From: Polyangium mundeleinium
GTDB taxonomy: Bacteria; Myxococcota_A; Polyangia; Polyangiales; Polyangiaceae
Assembly (NCBI RefSeq): GCF_028369105.1
Contig: NZ_JAQNDO010000001.1
Coordinates: 10,076,501 to 10,140,500 of the forward strand
DNA: 64,000 bases
Direction: 5' to 3'
Positions within the stretch are counted from its first letter, which is position 1. Each line of letters starts with the position of its first letter. The position numbers were made by a program, and so were the translations under genes. The notes under the pieces are model-generated. The model did not search any database. It had not been told where the DNA came from and saw only the letters and a list, made by a program, of their open reading frames with translations. This document shows, one piece after another, positions 26,022-40,435 of this stretch.

Positions 26022-26074
26022 GAGGAGAGGGTTCGTCTTGACCGACCGATGATCCCGGGTGTAGGTTGGGCGGC

Positions 26075-27079
26075 ATGAAGTACCTACACCTCGCAAGCAC
26101 GGTCCTCTTCGCGATTTCCGTCTCCTCCTCGGCGCTGGCGGAGGAGCCCTCTCTGGAGCCTCCCAAGCCCGAGCCCCTCGAGATCCCGTACACGTCGTAC
26201 ACGACCGGTCGAGCGCACGAATTGTTCTACCCGCCGGCGCTGCGGCTCCTCCGCGAAGCCCAAGCCCTCGAAAAGGAAGGGAAGGCGCAGGCAGCGCTCG
26301 ACAAGTACCGGGACGCCTACGATCGCCAGCGCTTATCCGACGTGCAACTCGAGCTCGCGTTTGCCCAGGCTCGCATGGGCCTCTACCTGCCGGCCGCTCG
26401 GAACCTGGCCGAGGTCATGGCGATTGGATACGTGAAGGGCAGGACCGTACATACAGACGAGGAGGTGCACGCCGTCCGTAAGGCCGTAAAGGCTCGGATC
26501 GGGACGATTGTCCCACGCGTCAACATCCCCGGCGTTCGCCTCACGGTGGATGGCGAGGAGGTCACGGATTGGCCGTTCTCCGAGGAGTTTTATGTGGAGC
26601 CGGGAACGCACACCATCAAGTCGATCGCCGACGGGTATTATTTCAATGAGACGACCGTCGAACTCAAGGCGGGAGAGCAGAAGGTCCTCAATATTGCGAT
26701 GCAGCAGCGGATCCAAAGTCACTATGTTGCGTTCCCGGCGGCGCCCATGAACGTTTCCATCCACGCGAACATATCGAGAGCGACGAACGACCCGCCCACG
26801 TGGCCTCGAAACCTGATGATTGCCAGCGCGGTCAGCATGGGCTTGGGGATCGGGGGGCTCGCGACGGGTCTCGTCTTCGTGAACAACGCGGAGTCGAAGT
26901 CGGACGCAGCGACATGGACGGGGGTCGCTGCTGCTGGAGGAATGCTCCTCGGGCTGGGCGTGATCGGGATGGGCATCGGCGTCGCCAGTCGTCCCGAGCC
27001 GCCTCCCCCGAATGTCATCATCACGCCGCAGTTCGCGAAGGGCGCGGGCGGCGTGCAGGTCACCGGCACGATCCCTTGA
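26075..27079 (+). CDS. Exported PEGA-domain protein
   Basis: A 334-residue protein. It has a signal peptide (about 1-22, ending SSALA), a helical TPR-like region (about 50-120; EAQALEKEGKAQAALDKYRDAY), a PEGA domain (about 145-215; PGVRLTVDGEEV, VEPGTHTIKSIADGYYF) and two hydrophobic helices (about 247-270 and 287-307) before a short tail. The layout matches the protein at 2528. PEGA proteins are abundant in myxobacteria and are thought to sit in the periplasm or envelope; the function is unknown. ATG26075 is preferred over TTG26066 because it gives the normal signal-peptide start. Confidence 0.8.
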   Translation: MKYLHLASTVLFAISVSSSALAEEPSLEPPKPEPLEIPYTSYTTGRAHELFYPPALRLLREAQALEKEGKAQAALDKYRDAYDRQRLSDVQLELAFAQARMGLYLPAARNLAEVMAIGYVKGRTVHTDEEVHAVRKAVKARIGTIVPRVNIPGVRLTVDGEEVTDWPFSEEFYVEPGTHTIKSIADGYYFNETTVELKAGEQKVLNIAMQQRIQSHYVAFPAAPMNVSIHANISRATNDPPTWPRNLMIASAVSMGLGIGGLATGLVFVNNAESKSDAATWTGVAAAGGMLLGLGVIGMGIGVASRPEPPPPNVIITPQFAKGAGGVQVTGTIP

Positions 27080-27296
27080 CGGTTCCGTCGCCATGCCAAG
27101 CCCTCGCGCTGGAAAGCGTTCCGGCCGCCGCTTCCTCGGCCCGGCAGAGCCCGGTTGATGGTCCCCCCTGAGGCGAGATCCCTGCGTGATCCCGCAGAGC
27201 GCCGGACCGGCGAGCTGTTCTGCGTTCTCGGGTAACCAGCCTCTGGTGGAGCACCATCCGTCCGTGCGACACTGCTGGCGAGCCCAACCGCGTCCA

Positions 27297-28055
27297 ATGG
27301 CCCGCCTGATCCAGCACATCGTCGAACCGCCGCGCGCCTGCTCGTACATCCCGCCGGAGCGCGCTTCGCTCGAACATCACATCCTGCTCGACGTCGATCC
27401 CGACGAGCTCGACGCCCTGCTCGCGCGCGGCGTCCGCCGCTTCGGCCCCGATTACTTCCGCCCCGTGTGCCCTTCCTGCGCCGCGTGTGTCCCGACGCGG
27501 ATCCTCGTGAGCGAGTTCAAGCCGAGCCGCAGCCAGCGCCGCGCGCGCAATCGCGGAGCTGCGTTTCGTGTCGTCGTCGGGCCACCACGCGTCGACGCGG
27601 ACCGGCTCGCCCTCTATCACACGTGGCACGGCGATCGGGAGCAGGCGCGCGAATGGACGCCGGGCAAGCTGACGTCGCGTGATTATTTCTATCAATTCGC
27701 GTTCCCGCACCCGTCCGCGCGGGAGGTCGCATATTACGACGACGAGGCCGACGGGCGCCTCGTGGCGATCGGGATCTGCGACGAGACCCCGCGCGCCTGG
27801 AGCGCGGTGTACTGTTTTTACGATCCCGCCTATGCCTGGCGCTCCCCCGGCGTGGGCAACGTGCTCACGCTCGTGGAGATCGCCCGCGCCCAGGGCAAAC
27901 CTTACCTTTATCTCGGGTATCGCGTCGAGGGTTGCCCGTCGTTGCGGTACAAGGCGTCGTTCCATCCGCAGGAGATCCTGCCCCGCTTACCCGCGGAAGG
28001 CGAACCGCCGCGCTGGATGCGGGCGGACGAGGCTGAATCCGGCGATCAGGGATAG
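27297..28055 (+). CDS. bpt: Leucyl/phenylalanyl-type aminoacyl-tRNA-protein transferase (Bpt/Ate1 family)
   Basis: A 252-residue cytoplasmic enzyme of the ATE/Bpt family, which adds leucine from Leu-tRNA to N-terminal Asp or Glu (Bpt) and so marks proteins for ClpS/ClpAP degradation. Visible family features are the Cys-rich N-terminus (PPRACSYIPPERASLEHHIL), FRPVCPSCAACVPTRI, FKPSRSQRRARNR and the GNAT-fold C-terminal part ending YLYLGYRVEGCPSLRYKASF. ATG27297 fits the family start. The 3' end overlaps the convergent oxidase subunit IV gene by 10 bases. Confidence 0.92.
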   Translation: MARLIQHIVEPPRACSYIPPERASLEHHILLDVDPDELDALLARGVRRFGPDYFRPVCPSCAACVPTRILVSEFKPSRSQRRARNRGAAFRVVVGPPRVDADRLALYHTWHGDREQAREWTPGKLTSRDYFYQFAFPHPSAREVAYYDDEADGRLVAIGICDETPRAWSAVYCFYDPAYAWRSPGVGNVLTLVEIARAQGKPYLYLGYRVEGCPSLRYKASFHPQEILPRLPAEGEPPRWMRADEAESGDQG

Positions 28056-28366
28056 GGGCTCGCCGCGGGATCGGGCCGCGGCGGGAATGTCTTGCGCGTC
28101 AGGGGATCGGCGACCGTGAGCGTGACGAGCAGGACGATGAACAGGAACGTCAGAATGACGATGAGCCGGTTCGCGAAGCGCTGCTCGACGAGGTGCATGA
28201 AGATGAACAGCACGACGAGCGTCTTCACGACCGAGATCGCGAGCGCGATGACGAGCTCCGCTTCCCCGAGGCCCAGGCGCGAGATCCCGAACGACAGGAA
28301 CGTGAGCACGAGCAAGGCGAGCCACGAGACGACGAGCTTGGGGGTGGTGACGTGCGCGCTGATCAT
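28046..28366 (-). CDS. ctaF: Cytochrome c oxidase subunit IV
   Basis: A 106-residue membrane protein with three predicted helices (about 11-30, 37-60, 68-86). It matches the small prokaryotic oxidase subunit IV (SWLALLVLTFLSFGISRL; AISVVKTLVVLFIFMHL). This subunit supports assembly and stability of the oxidase. It is the last gene of the long act-cta operon, 6 bases after subunit III, and its end overlaps the convergent bpt gene. Confidence 0.88.
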   Translation of the reverse strand: MISAHVTTPKLVVSWLALLVLTFLSFGISRLGLGEAELVIALAISVVKTLVVLFIFMHLVEQRFANRLIVILTFLFIVLLVTLTVADPLTRKTFPPRPDPAASPYP

Positions 28367-28372
28367 GTCGCC

Positions 28373-28982
28373 TCAATCCGTGAGGTAAAAGAGGGGCCAG
28401 AGGAAAATCCAGACGACGTCGACGAGGTGCCAGTACAGACCGACGTTCTCGACGGCGACGTTGCGATGGGCGCCGTATCGCCCCTTCCAGCAGAGCAGGG
28501 CCACCACGGCGAGCATGATCATGCCAGCGATCACGTGCAGGCCGTGCAGGGCCGTCATGAACCAGTAGAGCGTGTATCCGAGCACCACGCCGGCCGGCGG
28601 CTTGTCGATGAACGTGTACATCCCGCTCGGGAGCGCGTTCTCGTGGATGTGGTGGCTGTACTCGATGCCCTTCACCACGAGGAAGACGGCGCCGAACAGG
28701 GTCGACACGACGAAGAGGCCGGCCGTGAGGCGGGCCTTGTTCTCGCGAATGAAATGGACGCCCAGGGCGACGGTGAAGCTCGACGTGATGAGCACGACCG
28801 TGTTCGTCGTCCCGAGCGCCACGCTGTTGTGGTGAAGGGCCTGGACGAACTCGTCCGGGTACATCCCGCGGTAGTACGCGTAGGCGGCGAAGAGAGCCCC
28901 GAAGAGCAGCGTCTCGCTGCCGAGGAACATCCACATCGCGAGCCGCGCGGCGTGGTCCTGCTTTTCGAGGGACTCGAATTGC

Positions 28983-29005
<23 letters not shown>
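28373..29005 (-). CDS. ctaE: Cytochrome c oxidase subunit III
   Basis: A 210-residue protein with five hydrophobic helices. Family segments are LAMWMFLGSETLLFGALFAAY, NTVVLITSSFTVALGVHFI, TLYWFMTALHGLHVIAGM and LYWHLVDVVWIFLWPLFYL. It is the short five-helix type usual for caa3 oxidases. It overlaps the 3' end of subunit I by 23 bases, so expression is likely coupled. Confidence 0.95.
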
Positions 29006-30646
<1,641 letters not shown>

Positions 30647-30650
<4 letters not shown>

Positions 30651-31738
30651 TGCCCCCCCTCCCGCGTCTCCGGAACGGTGACCGTGCCCCAGGGCTCCGA
30701 CGCGCCGGGCTTCGGGCGCACGTCACGCAGGCTCTTCATGAGCTCGATGATGGCGCCCGTCTCGGCCGGCCGAATCTGGCCGAGGTAACTCGGCATGATG
30801 CGCTGGTATCCCGCGTGGATACGCGCGAGCGGATCCATCATCGATTCAGTGATGTACGCCTCGTCGACCTTCACGCTGCCCCCCGCTTCGAGCGGAACCA
30901 TGGTGCCGTAGAGGCCCGCAAAGGTCGGGCCGAGGTGCGGCGTGCCGTCGAGGGTATGGCAGCGCAAACAGCCATGCTCCGCCGCGGCGCGCTCGCCCTG
31001 ACGAACCATGCTCACGGGCTCCGGCGGCGCGTAGTCCGTGACGGAGGACGGGCGCATGTCGACCGGGCCCGCCACGGCCGGCTGCGGCGATTTGCCTTGC
31101 AGCCAGCGCTCGTATTCCTCCGGCGAGAGCGCGATGACTTCGCCGCGCATGGTCGAGTGGCTGACGCCGCAATACTCCGTGCAGAAAATGTCGTGCCGGC
31201 CCGGCTCCTTCGCCTCGAACCAGAGCGTCGTGAGGCGCCCCGGGAGCACGTCCTGCTTCAGCCGGAAATCCGGGACGAAGAAGCTGTGAATGACGTCGCG
31301 CGAGGTGAGGACGAGCTTCACGGGGCGCCCGGCGGGGACGTAGAGCGTCGAGATGGAGTTCGCGCCTTGCGGGTACGCGAATTTCCACATCCATTGCTTG
31401 CCCGTGACGTAGATCTCGAGCGCGTTCTCCGGCGGGATGCGGATGGCCATGAATTGCCAGAATCCGATCACCCACCAGACGATGAACATGCCGAAGAGGC
31501 CCACCACGACCACGGCTTCGAGCCAGATGGCCGGCGTCGTCCCGGTCATGCGCCGCTCCGGGTGCTTCTGCACGGCCGTGCGGCGGTAGCGGAACAGGAA
31601 ATACCCGCCGACGAGGGTCACGAGCAAGGCGCCCCCCATCGTCATGATGATGACGAAATAATGGAGTGTGTCGATCTCCTCGGCGATGGTGGACGCCTGC
31701 CGCGGCAAAAACAGGAGCGTACGGAGTAGCTCGTTCAT
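30647..31738 (-). CDS. ctaC: Cytochrome c oxidase subunit II with fused cytochrome c
   Basis: A 363-residue protein. It has two N-terminal helices (about 28-50 and 75-97) and a cupredoxin domain with the CuA site (His in DVIHSFFVPDF, then FCTEYCGVSHSTM). A C-terminal cytochrome c domain has heme motif CLRCH and the distal Met region RIMPSYLGQI. The fused cytochrome marks a caa3-type oxidase that can take electrons directly from the Act complex. It overlaps the SCO gene and subunit I by 4 bases each. Confidence 0.95.
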
Positions 31739-32553
31739 CGGGGCTCACCCCCTCGTCCCCGGCGCCGATCCCGGCGCCACAACATGCCCAGGGTCGTTCC
31801 GACCGTGCAGAGAATCAGGAGCGATCCAATCCGGAGAAACCCGGTGATGTACGGGCCATAGCGTCGGGTCGCCGGGTCGTAGCGATAACAGGTGACGAGC
31901 ACACGATCGACGATCGTGCCGACCTTGCCCGCCGCGGCCTCGACGAGGGCGAGCCGGAGGTCCCGCGCAGCGGGCTCGAGCCCGTAGAGGTACCGCGAGA
32001 TGCGGCCGTCCGGCGCGAGCACCGTGACGACCGCCGGGTGTGCATATTGATCGGTCGAGGCATCGTAGCCATAACGGAAGCCCACGGCGTCCGCCACGGC
32101 GCGTGTCGCCTCGGCCGTCCCCACGAGGAACCTGAGATTCGACGGCTTCGCGCCGAGCTTCTCGGCGAGCGCGTCCCTGCGCTTCGCGGCGTCGGTCGGG
32201 GTGTCCTCCGGATCGATGCTGACCGTGACGAGCCTGTAATCCTCGCCCGGCTTATATCCCGCCTCCGCGAGGCCCTTCGATACGCCCGTCAGCAGGAGCG
32301 GGCAGAGCATCGGGCAACGGTAATACGCGAGCACGAGGACCACGGGGACGTCGCCCGCGAGGAGCTCACCCGTCTTCACGTCTTCGCCGCGCTCGTCGCG
32401 CAGGACGATATCACGCGGGACGAATCCGCCGAGGCGCTCGTCGACGTCCGCCTGTTGCGCGGCCACGGGGAGCGCGCGTGTCTCCTCCGCAGCGCTGGTC
32501 GGCGCGCCCGCGAGCATCATGGAGAGGGCCATGGCCCAGCCGAATCGTCTCAC
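31735..32553 (-). CDS. sco: SCO1/SenC copper chaperone for cytochrome oxidase
   Basis: A 272-residue thioredoxin-fold protein that delivers copper to the CuA site of subunit II. The copper motif is YRCPMLCP (CxxxC) and the third ligand is probably the His in DQYAHPAVVT. It has an N-terminal signal peptide (MRRFGWAMALSMMLAGAPTSA) and, unusually, a C-terminal anchor helix (FLRIGSLLILCTVGTTLGML). GTG32553 is chosen because it has GGGGGGAG in place and yields a full signal peptide; ATG32532 is an alternative. The 3' end overlaps ctaC by 4 bases. Confidence 0.9.
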   Translation of the reverse strand: MRRFGWAMALSMMLAGAPTSAAEETRALPVAAQQADVDERLGGFVPRDIVLRDERGEDVKTGELLAGDVPVVLVLAYYRCPMLCPLLLTGVSKGLAEAGYKPGEDYRLVTVSIDPEDTPTDAAKRRDALAEKLGAKPSNLRFLVGTAEATRAVADAVGFRYGYDASTDQYAHPAVVTVLAPDGRISRYLYGLEPAARDLRLALVEAAAGKVGTIVDRVLVTCYRYDPATRRYGPYITGFLRIGSLLILCTVGTTLGMLWRRDRRRGRGGEPR

Positions 32554-32606
32554 CGAGAGCTCCCCCCGCGTCGCCCCCCGGAGGGCGCGGCGCTCCTTCG
32601 ATGCCG

Positions 32607-32987
32607 TTATCGACCTACGCCGCTCGCGACGAGGTCCATGGCGACGTCCACCGGGACCTTCACCTTCTTGCGATCCTCGCCCACCCATTCGAATTGTTGC
32701 AGCGATTGACGTTGCGTGCGCTCGAGGATCTGCCCCTGCCCGAGGTTCGAGAAGAGCTCCTCGTGCACGTTCGAGCGCTCCTTGATCGGGCCGAGCTTCT
32801 CCTCGGGATAGACCCCGGAGGGCCGGAGCACGGCCTCGCGGGACCGTTGAATGCCGTAGGAGACCCCCGAGAGCACGAGGGCAAACGCGATGGAACCGAG
32901 GACGGCATAGAGGATCAGGCGCGGCGGGAGGACGTCCTCCTCCTGCTTCACGAAGCCGTGGCGCTTGGGATCTGCGGAATGGCTCAT
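32607..32987 (-). CDS. Small single-helix membrane protein in the act-cta operon
   Basis: A 126-residue protein with one membrane helix (about 25-46; LILYAVLGSIAFALVLSGVSYG) and a soluble C-terminal part (FSNLGQGQILERTQRQSLQQFEWV). I do not recognise a named family. Its place between actF and sco, starting one base after the actF stop, suggests an accessory subunit of the Act complex or an oxidase assembly factor. The segment YPEEKLGPIKERSNVHEELFS looks conserved-like rather than random. Confidence 0.7.
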   Translation of the reverse strand: MSHSADPKRHGFVKQEEDVLPPRLILYAVLGSIAFALVLSGVSYGIQRSREAVLRPSGVYPEEKLGPIKERSNVHEELFSNLGQGQILERTQRQSLQQFEWVGEDRKKVKVPVDVAMDLVASGVGR

Positions 32988-32988
32988 G

Positions 32989-34173
32989 TCAAACGCTCCC
33001 GTACCGGAAGGCAGCTTCGAGCGAGGGATCGTTCTTCGGGACGATCGGGCGGCCACGCAGGCGGAACGTGCCGAACGCGAGCGCGGCCCCGCCGACGCAG
33101 ACGAGCGCGGCCACGTCGAGCCAATGCACGACGGGCCCCTCGGCGCGCACGGAGGGCATCACGAGCCATTCCATGTCGACCCAGTGCATGACGAGGATCC
33201 AGATCGCGATCGGCGCGAGCGTGCTCGGCTGCTGCTTGACCCGGTAGGGCAAGAGCGCGAAGAACGGGACGACGAAGCGGCCCGCCGCGACGAGGATGCT
33301 CAGGGAGGCGAATTCGCCCTTCATGCGGGGCGCATAAAACGCCGCCTCGTGGGGCTTGTTCGCGATCCAGATCAAAAAGAACTGGAAGAACGCGATGTAG
33401 GCCCAGAAGATCGTGAACGCGAGCAGGAGCCGGCCGAGCGCGTAATAATGGGAGCTGCCGACCCGGGTGAGCATGCCCCCGCGCTGCAAGCCGTAGGTCG
33501 CGAGCACGAGCAGCGCGAGCGCGCCGAGGAAGCCGCCGGCGAACCAGTACACGCCGAACATCGTCGAATACCAGGTGGGCGTCAGGGACATGAGCCAGTC
33601 GAAGCCCGCGAACGTGAACGCGAGCGCGACCGGAGGCAGCCCGAGCGCCGAGAGCGCGCGAAACCTCGGCTTGTCCTTGGCCTCCGGGGACCAGTCGCCG
33701 CGCAAGGACCAGCGCCGGAGGAAATACGAGGTCCCGAGCCAGACGCCGAAGTACAGGAACGCGCGCACGAAAAACGACGACGTGTTCAGGTACGGGAGCT
33801 TGTGCTCGACGAGCCGCTGGGCCTCGTGATCGACGATCGACGATGGCGAGGTCCAGGGATAGATCGTGGAGACGCCGATGGCGATGGGGATGAACCCGAT
33901 CACCGCGAGCGGCAGGACGCCCGTGACGCCTTCGAGGACGCGGCGGAGGGCGACGGGCCATTTCGCGTCCATCGCGTGGACGATCATCAGGAAGATGAGC
34001 CCGCCGACGAGGAGCGAGACGAGCCACGCATAGGCGGAGAGATACGCGTAGAATGCGTCCTGCCCGTGCGCGGCGCCGCCCACGAGGAGCGCGATCGCGC
34101 CGACGAGGAAAGCGAGGACGCCTCCCACGATGAGCCGACCTCCTCCGGTGAATACGCTGGGTTCGACGTTCAT
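32989..34173 (-). CDS. actF: Alternative complex III subunit ActF
   Basis: A 394-residue, ten-helix membrane subunit of quinol:cytochrome c oxidoreductase, distantly similar to ActC. Typical segments are AYLSAYAWLVSLLVGGLIFL, FFVRAFLYFGVWLGTSYFLRRW, FAGFDWLMSLTPTWYSTMFG and FFQFFLIWIANKPHE. ActF is thought to help translocate protons or hold the complex against the oxidase. It overlaps actE by 4 bases (ATGA). Confidence 0.92.
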   Translation of the reverse strand: MNVEPSVFTGGGRLIVGGVLAFLVGAIALLVGGAAHGQDAFYAYLSAYAWLVSLLVGGLIFLMIVHAMDAKWPVALRRVLEGVTGVLPLAVIGFIPIAIGVSTIYPWTSPSSIVDHEAQRLVEHKLPYLNTSSFFVRAFLYFGVWLGTSYFLRRWSLRGDWSPEAKDKPRFRALSALGLPPVALAFTFAGFDWLMSLTPTWYSTMFGVYWFAGGFLGALALLVLATYGLQRGGMLTRVGSSHYYALGRLLLAFTIFWAYIAFFQFFLIWIANKPHEAAFYAPRMKGEFASLSILVAAGRFVVPFFALLPYRVKQQPSTLAPIAIWILVMHWVDMEWLVMPSVRAEGPVVHWLDVAALVCVGGAALAFGTFRLRGRPIVPKNDPSLEAAFRYGSV

Positions 34174-34784
34174 CGAAGCTCCTTTTGCATCCGCACGCGG
34201 ACGGGCTCGGGCAGGGCGTCGACGGCGACGCCGTTCGTACGAAGCTGGAGCGCGCGCACGTAGGCGACGATGGACCAGCGCGCCTCGACGCCGAGATCCT
34301 GGCCATAGGAGGGCATGAGCCCGTAGCCCTGGGCAATGGCCTGGTAGATGCGCCCCGCGGGGTACTCGAGGACCGGCGCCGCGACGAGGTTCGACGGCTT
34401 GCGCAGCTCCATGTTGTGCGCGACGACGCTCACGCCGTCGCCGCCCACGCCATGGCAGGGCGCGCAGAGGACCTCGAAGCGCTTGCGGCCGTCGTCCAGC
34501 ATCGGCCGCGAGAGCGGGACCGGAATGGCCTCGACGAATTTGCCAGAGGCGGTTCCATGCAGGACCTCGGGCGGACCGAGCCGTCGGTCGTGCGGGACGG
34601 TGCCCGGGGGCGGATCGCGCATGACGCGGCGATCCTCGAAGAACGAGGTTTCTTCGTAATACTCGAAATGCGCCTGGTTCACCATGCGCTCGAAATCACG
34701 CTCGGTGCCCGAGCTGTTGCAGCTCGCGAGGAGAGGGCCCAAGGCGAGGACGCACAAGGGCAGGAGAAGGCCCCTCGACTTCAC
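34170..34784 (-). CDS. actE: Alternative complex III subunit ActE, monoheme cytochrome c
   Basis: A 204-residue lipoprotein with a lipobox-like LLASC near residue 22 and a class I cytochrome c domain: heme motif CAPCHG, and GYGLMPSYGQDL with a likely Met ligand. ActE passes electrons from the Act core toward the oxidase. GTG34784 has GGGGAGG just upstream; it overlaps actD by 4 bases and actF by 4 bases. Confidence 0.92.
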   Translation of the reverse strand: MKSRGLLLPLCVLALGPLLASCNSSGTERDFERMVNQAHFEYYEETSFFEDRRVMRDPPPGTVPHDRRLGPPEVLHGTASGKFVEAIPVPLSRPMLDDGRKRFEVLCAPCHGVGGDGVSVVAHNMELRKPSNLVAAPVLEYPAGRIYQAIAQGYGLMPSYGQDLGVEARWSIVAYVRALQLRTNGVAVDALPEPVRVRMQKELR

Positions 34785-35377
34785 GACTCCCCTCCCCCCT
34801 TTCCATTGAGCCGCTCGTCGACCTCGGCGTCGGTCGCCGGATGCACCCCGAGCAGCTCGACGCGGGTCGCGCCGAGCTCCGTGAGCCTGCGCGCGGTCGC
34901 CTCGCGGTCGAAGGAGGGGTCGCGGTCGGAGATGGCCAGGAAAAACTTGTCGATGCTGGCGCGGTCGAAGCCGGGCACCTCGAAGATCGGCTGCCAGAGG
35001 GCCGGCAGGCCGGACCAGAGAGCGAGGATGACGCAGGCCGAGAGCGCCGAGAAGAGCACGGCCATCTCGAACGTGGCGGGGACGAATGCGGGCGGCGCGT
35101 GCGCGGGCCTTCCGCCGGAGTTCAGCGGGTAATTGACGGCGTTCGTCCACCATTGCACGAGGTAGGCGATGGCCGCCGCCGCGATGGCGCACGGGAACAC
35201 CACGAACCCGATGCGCGAGCGCCCGCGTCCGATGGCCCGTTCGAGCTCGAGGAGCGGATAGGGCGTGTACCCTTCGAGCCTGCGGTAGCCCGATTTGCGG
35301 AGCTCGTGGGCCGCCCGGATGATCTCTTCAGGCGTGTCGAACGCGCCCACGATCCCGCTCTGTTGCCTCCTCCGCAT
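34781..35377 (-). CDS. actD: Alternative complex III subunit ActD (DUF3341)
   Basis: A 198-residue subunit with two membrane helices (about 56-76 and 103-125) and cytoplasmic ends. The start GAFDTPEEIIRAAHELRKSGY and YTPYPLLELERAIG, followed by PAHAPPAFVPATFEMAVL, are hallmarks of the DUF3341/ActD family. ActD is a small membrane-anchored subunit without cofactors. It is one base after actC. Confidence 0.93.
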   Translation of the reverse strand: MRRRQQSGIVGAFDTPEEIIRAAHELRKSGYRRLEGYTPYPLLELERAIGRGRSRIGFVVFPCAIAAAAIAYLVQWWTNAVNYPLNSGGRPAHAPPAFVPATFEMAVLFSALSACVILALWSGLPALWQPIFEVPGFDRASIDKFFLAISDRDPSFDREATARRLTELGATRVELLGVHPATDAEVDERLNGKGGGES

Positions 35378-35378
35378 T

Positions 35379-36728
35379 TTAATGTCCCTCCTCGTGCGAG
35401 AGCTCGTGCTTGAGCTCCTTCACCTCGGCGAGCGGAACGAACGGGACGAACCGCAAGAAGAGCAGGAAGAGGAGCAGGAAGAACCCCATGGTCCCGAGGA
35501 AGATGGCCCAGTCGACGTACGTCGGGACGTATACGCCCCAGGCCGCGGGCAGGTAATCACGCTGCAAGCCCATGACGATGATGACGAAGCGCTCGGCCCA
35601 CATGCCGACGTTGACGAGGAGCGAGACGGCCCAGAGCACGGCGAGGTTCGTCCGCGCCTTCTTGGACCAGAAGATCTGCGGGACGACCGCATTGCAGATG
35701 ATCATCATCCAGAAGATCCACGCCCAGGGCCCGAACGGGCGCGCCACGAAGAACTGGTAGATCTCGAACTCGTCGCCGCTGTACCACGCGATGAAGAATT
35801 CGAGGATGTACGAATACGTGACGACCCAGCACGTCACGAGGACCATCTTGGCGAGGTTGTCGAGGTGGGCCTTCGTGATGACGTTCTCCAGCCGGAACAG
35901 GCTGCGCACCGGGATCACCAGGGTGAGCACCATGGCGAACCCCGAGAAGATGGCGCCCGCGACGAAGAACGGCGGGAAGATGGTGGAGTGCCAGCCGGGC
36001 ACGAGCGTGATCGCGAAGTCCGAGCTCACGATCGAGTGCACGGAGAGCACGAGCGGGGTGGAGAGGCCCGCGAGCAGGCCATAGACGACGCGGTAATGGC
36101 GGTAGGAGCTCGACGCGCCGGTGAAGCCGAGCGCGAAGATGCCGTAGATGATGCGCTTCGCCCGCGTGGGCGCGCGATCCCGCATGGCCGCGAGGTCCGG
36201 GATGAGGCCCGTGTACCAGAAGACGAGCGAGACCGTGAAATAGGTCGAGATGGCCGCCGCGTCCCAGGGGAGCGCGCTCTTGAATTGCGGCCAGACCTCC
36301 ATCGTGGCTGGGTACGGGAAGATCCAGTACGCGAACCACGGCCGCCCGAGGTGGAGGACCGGAAACATCGCGGCCTGAAGCACGGCGAAGAGCGTCATCG
36401 CCTCGGCGAAGCGATTGATGCTCGTGCGCCATTTCTGCTCGAAGAGCAGGAGCACCGCCGAGATGAAGGTGCCCGCGTGGCCGATGCCGACCCACCAGAC
36501 GAAGTTGATGATGTCGAATGCCCAGCCGACGGGGATGTTGTTGCCCCACACCCCGATGCCGCGCATCACCGTGAACGTGATCCCGCTGAAGAGGGACAAC
36601 GTGCCGAGGATGGCGACGAGGAAGCCGATTTTCCCGAGCCTTCTCCACGGCCGCCACGCGGTCGAGAGGAGCTGGTCGGAGAGCTCGGCGTCCGTGGGGC
36701 GCCCGATGAAGACCGGCTCCGTGGCCAT
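35379..36728 (-). CDS. actC: Alternative complex III subunit ActC (NrfD family)
   Basis: A 449-residue, ten-helix NrfD/PsrC-type membrane subunit that forms the quinol site and the likely proton path. Characteristic segments are [55 protein letters not shown] and [13 protein letters not shown]. It sits one base after actB in the operon. Confidence 0.95.
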   Translation of the reverse strand: MATEPVFIGRPTDAELSDQLLSTAWRPWRRLGKIGFLVAILGTLSLFSGITFTVMRGIGVWGNNIPVGWAFDIINFVWWVGIGHAGTFISAVLLLFEQKWRTSINRFAEAMTLFAVLQAAMFPVLHLGRPWFAYWIFPYPATMEVWPQFKSALPWDAAAISTYFTVSLVFWYTGLIPDLAAMRDRAPTRAKRIIYGIFALGFTGASSSYRHYRVVYGLLAGLSTPLVLSVHSIVSSDFAITLVPGWHSTIFPPFFVAGAIFSGFAMVLTLVIPVRSLFRLENVITKAHLDNLAKMVLVTCWVVTYSYILEFFIAWYSGDEFEIYQFFVARPFGPWAWIFWMMIICNAVVPQIFWSKKARTNLAVLWAVSLLVNVGMWAERFVIIVMGLQRDYLPAAWGVYVPTYVDWAIFLGTMGFFLLLFLLFLRFVPFVPLAEVKELKHELSHEEGH

Positions 36729-36729
36729 A

Positions 36730-39777
<3,048 letters not shown>

Positions 39778-39787
39778 AGGTGCTCTC

Positions 39788-40435
39788 CTATCGATGGCAG
39801 GCGGTGCAAGTGGTGACGCTTCGAACGCCGTATTCGCGGATCAGGTAGGGCCCGAGGGAGCTTTGATCCGCGGCCTTCCAGGTCATGTCGGTCACGCGGT
39901 CGAGCGGCCGGACGTGCTTCTCCGGCTGCCTGTGGCAATCGAGGCACCACTTCATGCTGAGATCGGCGACCTGGAAGACGCGGCCCATCTCGTCGACGCG
40001 CCCGTGGCAACTGACGCACCCGACGCCCTTGTTGACGTGAATCGCGTGATTGAAGTAGACGAAATCGGGGACGTCGTGGACGCGATTCCACGGGATGGGC
40101 AAACCCGAGAAATAGCTCCGCCGGACGGGCTCGAGCATGGGGCTCTTGTTCCAGATCTGGTTGTGACAACCCATGCAGAGGTCGGTCGAGGGAATGCCAG
40201 CCGTGGCGGATACGGTCGCCTCCCTGTGGCAGTAGAGGCAATCGATACCGTCGTCCTGTACGTGGTGCCGGTGATCGAACTCGACCGGCTGGTCGACCTG
40301 ATCGAGCTGCTTTCGCCAGTTCGGCGTGCGCACCCAGATCATGGGCACGGCGAGGAGCGCGCCGGCGCCGCCCACGATGCCGATGAGCGCGATCCGGAAG
40401 GCCGTATTGGTCCAGGGACGAAAGAGAGCCGCCAT
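39788..40435 (-). CDS. actA: Alternative complex III subunit ActA, pentaheme cytochrome c
   Basis: A 215-residue cytochrome with one N-terminal anchor helix (about 14-33) and exactly five heme motifs: CLYCH, CMGCH, CVSCH, CLDCH and CTACH. This equals the five hemes of characterised ActA. Extra His ligands are abundant (FDHRHHVQDDG, FNHAIHVNKG). It is the first gene of the act-cta operon. ATG40435 gives the usual start MAALFRPW; upstream extension is Arg-rich. Confidence 0.95.
   Translation of the reverse strand: MAALFRPWTNTAFRIALIGIVGGAGALLAVPMIWVRTPNWRKQLDQVDQPVEFDHRHHVQDDGIDCLYCHREATVSATAGIPSTDLCMGCHNQIWNKSPMLEPVRRSYFSGLPIPWNRVHDVPDFVYFNHAIHVNKGVGCVSCHGRVDEMGRVFQVADLSMKWCLDCHRQPEKHVRPLDRVTDMTWKAADQSSLGPYLIREYGVRSVTTCTACHR

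Larger units (their letters stand above)
25294..26074. other. 781-base non-coding region
   Basis: No protein-like open frame was found; all long frames here are Arg/Ser/Pro-rich shadows. The left half is the degenerate ~42-bp tandem array described separately. The right part (25800-26040) still contains scattered related words (GAGGGGAAAGG, CGGAGGGAAG) and an inverted repeat at 25980-26021. A possible promoter, TTGACC at 26038-26043 and TAGGTT at 26062-26067, lies immediately before the PEGA gene and would give an almost leaderless transcript. That promoter call is weak. Confidence 0.55.

Noticed and set aside
25266-26096. Open frames of 150-280 codons on both strands in the 25.3-26 kb gap
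   Set aside because: They are Arg/Ser/Pro-rich, cross a non-triplet tandem repeat, have no ribosome site, and no frame keeps a repeated peptide.
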